64,000 bases of DNA. Source: Novosphingobium clariflavum. Its GTDB lineage: Bacteria; Pseudomonadota; Alphaproteobacteria; Sphingomonadales; Sphingomonadaceae. The notes under the pieces are model-generated. The model did not search any database. It was not told where the DNA came from and saw nothing but the letters and a program-made list of their open reading frames with translations. The position numbers and the translations under genes are program-made. Below, piece after piece: positions 27,845-36,819 of this stretch (its first letter is position 1; every line of letters starts with the position of its first letter). Where the stretch lies: contig NZ_JAPCWC010000002.1 of the NCBI RefSeq assembly GCF_026420865.1, forward strand, positions 1 to 64,000. The letters are read 5' to 3'.

Positions 27845-28945
27845 ATGGGTTTCCGTTGCGGAATCGTGGGCCTGCCGAATGTCGGCAAGTCGACCTTGTT
27901 CAATGCGCTCACCGAGACGCAGGCGGCGCAGGCGGCCAACTATCCGTTCTGCACGATCGAGCCCAACGTCGGCCAGGTCGGCGTGCCCGATCCGCGCCTC
28001 GACAAGCTGGCCGAGATCGCCGGTTCGGCCAAGATCATCCCGACCCAGCTCTCCTTCGTCGACATCGCCGGCCTCGTGCGCGGCGCGTCGAAGGGTGAAG
28101 GCCTCGGCAACCAGTTCCTCGGCAACATCCGCGAGGTGGACGCCGTCGTCCACGTGCTGCGCTGCTTCGAGAACGACGACATCCAGCACGTCGACAACAA
28201 GGTCGACCCCATCGCCGATGCCGAGACGGTCGAGACCGAACTGCTGCTCTCCGACCTCGAAAGCCTCGAAAAGCGCGTCCCCGCGGCGCAAAAGAAGGCC
28301 GCCCAGGGCGACAAGGAATCGAAGATCATCGCTTCGGTCCTCGGCCAGACGCTGGAACTGCTGCGCGACGGCAAGCCCGCGCGCCTGACCCAGCCCAAGG
28401 ACGAGGATGAAGCCCGCGTCTTCGCCCAGGCCCAGCTGCTGACCGCCAAGCCGGTGCTCTACGTCTGCAACGTCGAGGAAGAAGCTGCCGCCGAGGGTAA
28501 CGAATTCTCGGCCCGGGTGTTCGAGAAGGCCAAGGCCGAAGGCGCCACCGCCGTCATCGTGTCGGCCGCCATCGAATCGGAACTGGTCGGCATGGAGATC
28601 GAGGAGCGCATGGTGTTCCTTGAGGAAATGGGCCTCCACGAAACCGGCCTCGCCCGCATCATCCGCGCCGGCTACGACCTGCTCGGCCTGCTGACCTTCT
28701 TCACCGTCGGCCCCAAGGAAGCCCGCGCCTGGACCGTGCACAAGGGCGCCAAGGCCCCCGAAGCCGCCGGCGAGATCCACTCGGACATGCAGCGCGGCTT
28801 CATCCGCGCCGAGACCATCGCCTTTGACGACTACGTCGCGCTCGGCGGCGAAACCGGCGCCAAGGAAGCCGGCAAGCTGCGTCAGGAAGGCAAGGAATAC
28901 CTGGTGCACGACGGCGACGTCATGCACTTCAAGTTCAACGTCTAA
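27845..28945 (+). CDS. ychF: YchF/Obg-family ATPase
   Basis: A 366-residue P-loop protein of the YchF/OLA1 type, which hydrolyses ATP in preference to GTP and binds ribosomes. The G1 motif GLPNVGKSTLFNAL lies near residue 9, G3 DIAGLVRGASKGEGLGNQFL near 68, and the C-terminal TGS-like domain ends in the DGDVMHFKFNV typical of the family. A CGGAG ribosome-binding site precedes the ATG. Its 3' flank holds a hairpin and a hexanucleotide array. Confidence 0.96.
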   Translation: MGFRCGIVGLPNVGKSTLFNALTETQAAQAANYPFCTIEPNVGQVGVPDPRLDKLAEIAGSAKIIPTQLSFVDIAGLVRGASKGEGLGNQFLGNIREVDAVVHVLRCFENDDIQHVDNKVDPIADAETVETELLLSDLESLEKRVPAAQKKAAQGDKESKIIASVLGQTLELLRDGKPARLTQPKDEDEARVFAQAQLLTAKPVLYVCNVEEEAAAEGNEFSARVFEKAKAEGATAVIVSAAIESELVGMEIEERMVFLEEMGLHETGLARIIRAGYDLLGLLTFFTVGPKEARAWTVHKGAKAPEAAGEIHSDMQRGFIRAETIAFDDYVALGGETGAKEAGKLRQEGKEYLVHDGDVMHFKFNV

Positions 28946-28958
28946 AAAGCCTGTTTGG

Positions 28959-28980
28959 GGAATGCCCTGCGGGGCATTCC
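28959..28980 (+). terminator. Short hairpin after ychF
   Basis: A 9-bp perfect stem (GGAATGCCC/GGGCATTCC) with a TGCG loop, 14 bases past the ychF stop. No T-tract follows because the GTTAGC array begins almost at once, so termination may rely on the second hairpin at 29070-29102. Confidence 0.5.
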
Positions 28981-28981
28981 G

Positions 28982-29029
28982 GTTAGCGTTAGCGTTAGCG
29001 TTAGCGTTAGCGTTAGCGTTAGCGTTAGC
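28982..29029 (+). repeat. Hexanucleotide array, eight exact copies of GTTAGC
   Basis: Eight perfect tandem copies of GTTAGC, flanked by two hairpins, between ychF and the phosphodiesterase gene. If translated in the frame running into the next gene it gives an Ala-Leu repeat, but this is upstream of the credible start. Perfect short arrays of this length are prone to slippage. Confidence 0.95.
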
Positions 29030-29069
29030 GGCCCGCTTCCGCGAATTTCCAGACAGACTCCAACCATCT

Positions 29070-29102
29070 GAAGGGCGCGGAAAATCACTTTCCGCGCCCT
29101 TC
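29070..29102 (+). terminator. Second hairpin of the ychF 3' region
   Basis: A 14-bp perfect stem (GAAGGGCGCGGAAA/TTTCCGCGCCCTTC) with an ATCAC loop, 40 bases before the next start codon. It is a strong structure but lacks a clear T-tract on the plus strand. Confidence 0.6.
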
Positions 29103-29141
29103 TGGCATAAATCTGCAAAGTCCCCCCGCCAAGCAGCCCCC

Positions 29142-30416
29142 ATGAAGCGATTTGCCCTTTCGCTGGCCCTTCTTGCCGCCAGCGCCGCCCCTGCCACTGC
29201 CACTGCCCAGCCATCGCCGCTGACAGCCACGGCACCCGATGAAGCGCGCGCGCCGGTAACGATCCTCGTCTCGATCGACGGGTTCCGGGCGGACTATCTG
29301 GACCGCGGCATCACCCCTCATCTCGCCGCCCTGGCCGCAGGCGGGATCAGCGCGGCGATGCGCCCCTCGTTCCCCAGCAAGACTTTTCCCAACCACTGGA
29401 CGCTGGTGACCGGCAAGGTGCCGGACCATCACGGCATCGTCGCCAACCGCTTCGAGGACCCCGCGCGTCCGGGCGAAGTCTTCACGATGGCGAGCGACGA
29501 TCCCTTCTGGTGGAACGGCGCCGAACCGATCTGGGTGACGGCGGAAAAGGCGGGCATCCGCACCGCCACGATGTTCTGGCCGGGGTCGAACGTCGCCTGG
29601 GGCGGCCACCGCGTGAAGTCGTCGTGGAGCGAGGATCAGGGCGGCACGCGTCCGTCCGACTGGCAGCAGTTCAACCCGGCGGTTTCTCCCGGCCAGCGCG
29701 TTTCGGCGGTGATCGACTGGCTGCGCCGCCCTGCCGCCTCCCGCCCGAAGTTCGTGACGGTCTACTTCGATCAGGTCGACACCGCCGGGCACCGTTACGG
29801 CCCCGATGCCGAGCAGACCAATGCCGCGATTGCCGATGCCGACCGCGATATAGGCCTGCTGATCGAGGGCCTGCGCGCCCTTGGGCAACCGGCCAACCTC
29901 GTGGTCGTCGCCGACCATGGAATGGCCGCCACGTCGAGCGAACGCACGATCGCGCTCGACCGGCTCGCCAGCCCGAAGCTGTTCAAGCTGGGCGATGCCG
30001 GCCCCTTCGCGGCGATTACGCCGACCAGCGGCAAGGACGGCAAGCTCGCGGCAATCCTGCTCAAGCCCCATCCGCACATGCAGTGCTGGCGTCGGCAGGA
30101 CATTCCGGCGCGCCTTCGATACGGCACCAATGCCCGCATCGCGCCCTACTTCTGCCTGGCCGAGACCGGTTGGGAAATCGCCGCGACCACGCCCGGAACC
30201 GCCCGAAGCGGCGGCTCGCACGGCTACGACAATGCCGCGCCGGAAATGGCTGCACTGTTCGTGGCGGCGGGACCGGCATTCAAGGCCTCCGGCAGACTGC
30301 CGGCGTTCGACAATGTCGACGTCGCCCCCTTGCTGCGCGACCTTGTCGGGCTGCCGCAGGCGCCGGATGGCGACGGCAGCGATGCGCCGTTCCGCAGCGT
30401 GCTGACGGCGAAGTAG
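29142..30416 (+). CDS. Exported nucleotide pyrophosphatase/phosphodiesterase (NPP family)
   Basis: A 424-residue periplasmic alkaline-phosphatase-fold enzyme. The signal peptide spans about residues 1-22 (MKRFALSLALLAASAAPATA). Metal and catalytic motifs of the ENPP subgroup are visible: VSIDGFRADYLD near residue 43; the nucleophilic threonine in PSFPSKTFPNHWTLVTG near 80; FDQVDTAGHRYGP near 212; VVADHGMA near 255; and GSHGYDN near 362. The start at 29142 is chosen because it produces the signal peptide; the longer frame runs through the hexanucleotide array. It probably hydrolyses phosphodiester or pyrophosphate bonds of nucleotides. Confidence 0.9.
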   Translation: MKRFALSLALLAASAAPATATAQPSPLTATAPDEARAPVTILVSIDGFRADYLDRGITPHLAALAAGGISAAMRPSFPSKTFPNHWTLVTGKVPDHHGIVANRFEDPARPGEVFTMASDDPFWWNGAEPIWVTAEKAGIRTATMFWPGSNVAWGGHRVKSSWSEDQGGTRPSDWQQFNPAVSPGQRVSAVIDWLRRPAASRPKFVTVYFDQVDTAGHRYGPDAEQTNAAIADADRDIGLLIEGLRALGQPANLVVVADHGMAATSSERTIALDRLASPKLFKLGDAGPFAAITPTSGKDGKLAAILLKPHPHMQCWRRQDIPARLRYGTNARIAPYFCLAETGWEIAATTPGTARSGGSHGYDNAAPEMAALFVAAGPAFKASGRLPAFDNVDVAPLLRDLVGLPQAPDGDGSDAPFRSVLTAK

Positions 30417-30444
30417 CAGCGCTGCTCCGCCGTCGCACCGGCCA

Positions 30445-31476
30445 TCAGGCGACCGGCGTTTCCGCGCGCTCGGCCGCGGCCGGAACAGCCTCATCGCCAG
30501 ATTCTTCGGCGGCAGGTTCTTCGGCCGGAGCGGCGACCGGCTGTTCCTCCCCGAACGAAGGATCGTCCTCCTCGCGCTTGCGGCGGCCGAACAGGCCCGC
30601 GATCTTGTTGCGCAGGACCGCAAACGCGGCGATCGCGGCCACGGCGAGGGGCTTCAGGAACTTGAGCAGGATCGCCAGGATGCCTAGCTTCTTGGCAGCC
30701 GCGACGCCGACACCCGCCGCGATCAGGCCGCCGATGCCGTATTCGGCGGTCTTGTCGGTGGACGAATCGTAGTCCTGATAGCGCGCGCCCTGATCGAAGG
30801 CGGCATGGTCGGCAAAGGCCGTGGCCGCCCGCCGCACATCCGAAAGCTGGTCCATCGACGAGACCAGGTTGAGGCTCAGCACCCCGCGCCGGCCCAGCGT
30901 GCGGACATCGTAGTTCAGCGTATGGCTGGCCGCATCGCCCACGGCGATATCCTGCGCCCAGACGACCGAATGCGTGCCCGCGTCATAGGTCGGCTGCTCG
31001 GCCCAACCGGCGAGATGCATCGCCGGATAGCCTTCGGCCTTGCGCTTCTCGTTGTTCTCGTCCTCGCCCTCGCGCATCTGCGTGAGCAATTCGGCATAGT
31101 CGACCTTACCGGCATCGTCGTCGCTGACGAAGCCGGTCTCTTCATAGGTCACCACCGCGCCCCAGGCATCGCTGAGCGGCGAGGCACCGGCGGGCATGAC
31201 CATGCCCAGCACCCGGTCGGCCGATTGCGACGGATTGCCCCAGATATCGACCAGGATCTTGCGCGCGTCTTCGGGGCCGTAGAAATCGTAGGCATCGCCC
31301 AGATCGAGCGTGGCATGGGCCTCGGCGATGGCGATCTTGCCATGCCGGGGCTGCAGCGACTTGGCGGCGGTGACAACCGCTGCGGGAAGCTGCACCGGGG
31401 CATCCGCCGCCCTGACCGGCACGCCGGCCGCAACAATCAGCGCCGCCGCCGCGACGCCAAGAAACCGTAACTTCAT
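30445..31476 (-). CDS. DUF2167 membrane-anchored protein
   Basis: A 343-residue protein of the DUF2167 family. The signal peptide ends near VRAADA (about residue 24). The long periplasmic part includes the family blocks GKIAIAEAHATLDLGDAYDFYG and LGMVMPAG, with VTYEETGFVSDDDA. Two hydrophobic segments near residues 248-290 anchor it in the inner membrane, followed by a charged, Glu/Ala/Pro-rich tail. The function of the family is unknown. It is convergent with the phosphodiesterase gene. Confidence 0.85.
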   Translation of the reverse strand: MKLRFLGVAAAALIVAAGVPVRAADAPVQLPAAVVTAAKSLQPRHGKIAIAEAHATLDLGDAYDFYGPEDARKILVDIWGNPSQSADRVLGMVMPAGASPLSDAWGAVVTYEETGFVSDDDAGKVDYAELLTQMREGEDENNEKRKAEGYPAMHLAGWAEQPTYDAGTHSVVWAQDIAVGDAASHTLNYDVRTLGRRGVLSLNLVSSMDQLSDVRRAATAFADHAAFDQGARYQDYDSSTDKTAEYGIGGLIAAGVGVAAAKKLGILAILLKFLKPLAVAAIAAFAVLRNKIAGLFGRRKREEDDPSFGEEQPVAAPAEEPAAEESGDEAVPAAAERAETPVA

Positions 31477-31552
31477 GAAATCCCCCGTTCAATGACCGGA
31501 CATAATGCCGATGCGGCGGAACGGGTCAAGCTTGCGGGGGTAGTCTGGCCGG

Positions 31553-32083
31553 TCAGCCGGCGGGGGTCGCCTCGCCGGGCAATGCCGCCTCGCCCCGGCA
31601 GCGCATCTCGCCGTCCGCGCGGAAAGCCACGCGCTCCTGCGCATCGTGCAGGATCAGCCGGGCAGGCCAGTGGGTGGTATCCGATCCCCCGGCCCGGTCC
31701 GGCAGGCTGACCAGATCCACCCATGTCGAGAGACCGACATACGTTGACCGCGCATTCCCGGGTAATTGCGCGCTTTCCAGCTTGGCGGCGTAACGCTTGA
31801 GGTCACCCTCGATCCGCATGAACCCCTCCTCGGCATTGCCGATGAAAATCGGGTCGCCCTCGCCCTGCCTGACGAACCGGCAGCCCGGCTTGTCGAGACC
31901 GTAACGCTCGACATCGATGCGGGTGATCGGCCTTGGCAGGATCGGGCGGAACGGCTCCTTGCTCATCCGCTCGACCATGGCGACGTCATGGGCATCCTCG
32001 GCTCTCTGGCGGGCCGGATCCTCCCTGCCGCAAGCTGAGAGAACACCCAAAGCCGCCAAGGCAAGTACCGCAGATCGCATCAT
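31553..32083 (-). CDS. Predicted lipoprotein, unknown function
   Basis: A 176-residue protein not recognised as a known family. It begins with a lipoprotein signal, with lipobox LSAC at about residues 15-18. The mature part is mainly beta and polar, with PILPRPITRIDVERYGLDKPGCRF and three further cysteine or charged stretches. Its ATG overlaps the stop of mutL (ATGA), so it is translated from the mutL message, an arrangement that looks like historical coupling rather than shared function. Confidence 0.75.
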   Translation of the reverse strand: MMRSAVLALAALGVLSACGREDPARQRAEDAHDVAMVERMSKEPFRPILPRPITRIDVERYGLDKPGCRFVRQGEGDPIFIGNAEEGFMRIEGDLKRYAAKLESAQLPGNARSTYVGLSTWVDLVSLPDRAGGSDTTHWPARLILHDAQERVAFRADGEMRCRGEAALPGEATPAG

Positions 32084-33921
32084 TTTCGTCCGAACAGCTT
32101 CTCGATATCCTGATGTGCGAGTTTAACCCACGTAGGGCGTCCATGGTTGCATTGGCCCGAACGCGGCGTGCGTTCCATTTCGCGCAGCAGCGCGTTCATC
32201 TCGGCGACCGAGAGGGCGCGCCCGGCCCGCACCGAACCGTGACAGGCCATCGTCGCCAGCACCAGATCGAGCTTTTCACCCAGCAGCAGGGCATCGCCGT
32301 TCTTGGCCAGATCGTCGGCCACGTCCTGCACCAGCGCATGGACATTGCTCTTGCCCAGCACCGAGGGAACCGCCCGCACCAGCATCGCGCAAGGCCCGAA
32401 GCGTTCGAGCGCAAGGCCGAACTTCGCAAGGTCCGCGATCTTGTCCTCCAGCGCGTCGCAGGCGGTTTCTTCCAGTTCGACCACTTCGGGCAGGAGCAGC
32501 GCCTGACTGCGCACCATCGCATCTTCCGCCCCGGCGGCCTTCAGCCGTTCGAGAACCAGGCGTTCGTGCGCTGCATGCTGGTCGACGATGACAAGGCCGT
32601 CTTGCGCCTCGGCGACGATATATGTGCTCGCCACCTGCCCGCGCGCGACACCCAGCGGGTAGCCGATCTCCTCCTGCGGCTCTTCGGGCACCATCTCGGC
32701 CCGCCCGGACGGTTCGGCCATGACCTGCGCCTCGTAGGAGCGCCAGGCCGCACCGGCCTCGGCCACGCGCGGGTCGGCCGGACGCGCGCCCGGGGAGGAA
32801 TATTGGGGGCCGGGGGAATATTGCCGCGCAAACAGTGAGCCCAGTGCCGGAGCGGGTTCCGGCGCGCGCGGCGCCAGCGGCTCGACCTGCCACATGTTCA
32901 TCGCCGCGGCCTGCGGCGGCTGCGCGCTCTTCTGCCCCGCCGATTCGAGCGCATGGCGCAAGGCGCCGACAAGGAAGCCGCGAATGAACGCCGGGTCGCG
33001 GAACCGCACTTCGGTCTTGGCCGGATGGACGTTGACGTCGACGTCCTCGGGCGGAAGTTCGAGAAACAGCGCCAGCACCGCGTGCCGGTCGCGCGCCAGC
33101 ATGTCCGCATAGGCGCCGCGCACGGCGCCGACCAGCAGGCGGTCCTTCACCGGGCGTCCATTGACGAACAGGTACTGGTGATCGGCAACGCCGCGGTTGT
33201 AGGTCGGCAGGCCGGCAACCCCGGTCAGCCGCGCCGCACCGCGCTCGGCATCGATCAGCACGCCGTCGTCGGCGAGTTCGCGCGCAACGAGGCGGGCGAC
33301 GCGCGAGGCCAGTTCCTCGCGCGGCTGCACCGCCAGCACCCGGCGCCCCTCATGCTCCAGCACGAAGCCAAGATCTGGCCGCGCCATCGCGAGGCGGCGC
33401 ACGACATCCTGGCAGGCGGCATATTCGGAGCGGGCCGAGCGCAGGAACTTGCGCCGGGCGGGCACCTTGCCGAACAGGTCCTCGACCCGGATGCGCGTTC
33501 CCGGCGGCAGGGCGGCGGGCGAATCGACGGTGACCTGGCCATGGTCGACCACCCGCTTCCAGCCTTCGGCCGAATCGTGCGGCCGACTTTCGATGGTCAG
33601 CCGGGCAACCGATCCGATCGAGGGCAGCGCCTCGCCCCGAAACCCCAGCGTGGTCACCAGTTCGATCGCCTCGTCGGGCAGCTTCGAGGTGGCATGGCGC
33701 TCCAACGCCAGCGCGATCTCGTCGGGGCGCATGCCGCAGCCGTCGTCGGTCACCTCGATGAGGTCGAGACCGCCCGAAGCGAGCCGCACGGTGATCTCGG
33801 TCGATCCCGCGTCGATGGCGTTCTCGACCAGTTCCTTGAGCGCCGCCGCGGGCCGCTCGACCACTTCGCCCGCGGCGATGCGGTTGACGAGATGCTCGGG
33901 AAGACGGCGGATTGTCGGCAT
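32080..33921 (-). CDS. mutL: DNA mismatch repair protein MutL
   Basis: A 613-residue MutL. The GHKL ATPase motifs are present: ELVENAIDAGS near residue 30, DDGCGM near 58, and GFRGEALPSIGSV near 93. The C-terminal dimerisation domain carries DQHAAHERLVLE, the DQHA(x)2E(x)4E endonuclease motif found in MutL proteins of bacteria without MutH, together with ACHGSVRAG and CNHGRPT. So it should nick the new strand itself during mismatch repair. It is divergent from mreB, with about 290 bases between the two starts. Confidence 0.96.
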   Translation of the reverse strand: MPTIRRLPEHLVNRIAAGEVVERPAAALKELVENAIDAGSTEITVRLASGGLDLIEVTDDGCGMRPDEIALALERHATSKLPDEAIELVTTLGFRGEALPSIGSVARLTIESRPHDSAEGWKRVVDHGQVTVDSPAALPPGTRIRVEDLFGKVPARRKFLRSARSEYAACQDVVRRLAMARPDLGFVLEHEGRRVLAVQPREELASRVARLVARELADDGVLIDAERGAARLTGVAGLPTYNRGVADHQYLFVNGRPVKDRLLVGAVRGAYADMLARDRHAVLALFLELPPEDVDVNVHPAKTEVRFRDPAFIRGFLVGALRHALESAGQKSAQPPQAAAMNMWQVEPLAPRAPEPAPALGSLFARQYSPGPQYSSPGARPADPRVAEAGAAWRSYEAQVMAEPSGRAEMVPEEPQEEIGYPLGVARGQVASTYIVAEAQDGLVIVDQHAAHERLVLERLKAAGAEDAMVRSQALLLPEVVELEETACDALEDKIADLAKFGLALERFGPCAMLVRAVPSVLGKSNVHALVQDVADDLAKNGDALLLGEKLDLVLATMACHGSVRAGRALSVAEMNALLREMERTPRSGQCNHGRPTWVKLAHQDIEKLFGRK

Positions 33922-35255
<1,334 letters not shown>

Positions 35256-35374
35256 GCGTTCGCGCGGGCGGCGCGGCCATGAGGCACGCGCCGCCCGTTT
35301 TCTATTCCGGCACCCCTTTGCCGGCTGAGTAATCCCGGCGGACCGTCCGCCCTTGTTTCAGGAGTGCATGGCGC

Positions 35375-36268
35375 ATGGCGCCGCCCGCAAACAGGCGCTC
35401 CAGCTATTCGCGCAGAGCGCAATACACCACCTTCCTGAGCTACTCCGCGGGCGTGTTGGGCGCCGTCGTGGGTCTGGGGCTCGTGGTGGTCTCGCTGGTC
35501 AACCCCGATTTCTTCTCCCCGTTGCGCGGCCTTGCCGCCGACGCGACCGAGCCTGCCAGCCAGGCGGCGGCGAGCGGACGCACGTTCGGGCACGATGTCG
35601 TCGCCAACGTCACCGGTTTCTTCCATACCGGCAGCGAAGACGCGCGCATCCGCCGCGAACTGGCCGAAGCCAAGGTTCGCCTCGTCGAGGCCGAAGCCAC
35701 CAAGGCGGAGAACCAGCGCCTCAAGGGCCTGCTCGGCATTGGCGACGATGACGCGAAGCCGGTCGCCTTCTCGCGCCTCACCGCCTCGACCGGGGCCAGC
35801 ACGCGCCGCTATGCGACGCTGGGCGCCGGCCGCGACAAGGGGGTCGTCACCGGCATGCCGGTCCGCTCGCCCATGGGGCTCGTTGGCCGCGTGCTCGAAG
35901 TGGGAGCCTCCAGTTCGCGCGTGCTGCTGATCACCGACAGCGAGAGCCTCGTGCCGGTGCGCCGCGCCAGCGACGGCGTGCCCGCCTTCGCCCAGGGCGC
36001 CTCGGATGGCACCTTGCGCATTCGCCTGATCAACCTCGGCCTCAATCCCCTGAAAAAGGGCGACGTGCTGGTCACTTCGGGATCGGGCGGCCTCTACCGT
36101 CCGGGCACGCCGATGGCGATCGTCACCGAACTGCTGCGCGATGGCGCCATCGCCCGCGTGCTGAGCAACCCTTCGGACACCGACTACGTCATGGTCGAAC
36201 GCGCCTGGGCCCCGCCGCCGCCGCCTCCGGCCGCCACCACCGCCGCCAAGAAGCCGGGCAAGCCCTGA
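35375..36268 (+). CDS. mreC: Rod-shape determining protein MreC
   Basis: A 297-residue bitopic inner-membrane protein. A basic N-terminal tail (NRRSSYSRRAQ) is followed by one membrane segment (residues about 28-50), a periplasmic coiled coil (RRELAEAKVRLVEAEATKAENQRLKGLL) and the two beta domains that bind PBP2. The C-terminal tail is rich in Pro and Ala. Its stop overlaps the mreD start (TGATG). Confidence 0.95.
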   Translation: MAPPANRRSSYSRRAQYTTFLSYSAGVLGAVVGLGLVVVSLVNPDFFSPLRGLAADATEPASQAAASGRTFGHDVVANVTGFFHTGSEDARIRRELAEAKVRLVEAEATKAENQRLKGLLGIGDDDAKPVAFSRLTASTGASTRRYATLGAGRDKGVVTGMPVRSPMGLVGRVLEVGASSSRVLLITDSESLVPVRRASDGVPAFAQGASDGTLRIRLINLGLNPLKKGDVLVTSGSGGLYRPGTPMAIVTELLRDGAIARVLSNPSDTDYVMVERAWAPPPPPPAATTAAKKPGKP

Positions 36269-36819
36269 TGGCGCTCCGCTCCGGCCACGGCCACAGCCAG
36301 CCCCGGCGCAGCATCAACCGGGCCCCCTCGCCGCTTCTGGCCCACTCGGTCCCCTGGCTGACGATCATGCTGGGATCGCTGGCGCCGTCGTGGCTGATGA
36401 TCGCCTCGGCCCCGGTGATGCCGCCGCTCGGCTACCTGGTCTTCCTTGCCTGGCACCAGCTGCGCCCCGGCCTGATGCCGATCTGGGCCGGCCTGCCGCT
36501 CGGGCTGTTCGACGACCTGTTCTCCGGCCAGCCGTTCGGCTGCGCGGTGCTGCTCTGGTCGCTCTCCTCGATCGTGATCGACATCGTCGAGACCCGCATT
36601 CCCTGGCGCCACTTCCTCATCGAATGGCTGGTGGCGAACGGGCTGATCGTTACCTACATCCTGCTCTGCCTCGTCTTCGCCAATTTCGGCGGAGCCGACG
36701 CCCCTCTTCGTGTGATCGTACCGCAGATCGTGATTTCCGTGCTTTCCTATCCGCTTGTCGGCCGTTTCGTGGCCCTTGCCGATCGCTTCCGCCTGAAGCC
36801 GCTGCTGGTCGGCCGATGA
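36268..36819 (+). CDS. mreD: Rod-shape determining protein MreD
   Basis: A 183-residue polytopic membrane protein with about five hydrophobic segments and the family block GLPLGLFDDLFSGQPFG near residue 75. It starts on the mreC stop and its stop overlaps the next ATG (ATGA), so mreC, mreD and mrdA are translationally coupled. Confidence 0.93.
   Translation: MALRSGHGHSQPRRSINRAPSPLLAHSVPWLTIMLGSLAPSWLMIASAPVMPPLGYLVFLAWHQLRPGLMPIWAGLPLGLFDDLFSGQPFGCAVLLWSLSSIVIDIVETRIPWRHFLIEWLVANGLIVTYILLCLVFANFGGADAPLRVIVPQIVISVLSYPLVGRFVALADRFRLKPLLVGR

Noticed and set aside
28824..29141. Extension of the phosphodiesterase upstream through an Ala-Leu repeat
   Set aside because: The frame runs across ychF, two hairpins and the hexanucleotide array; the start at 29142 creates a proper signal peptide.
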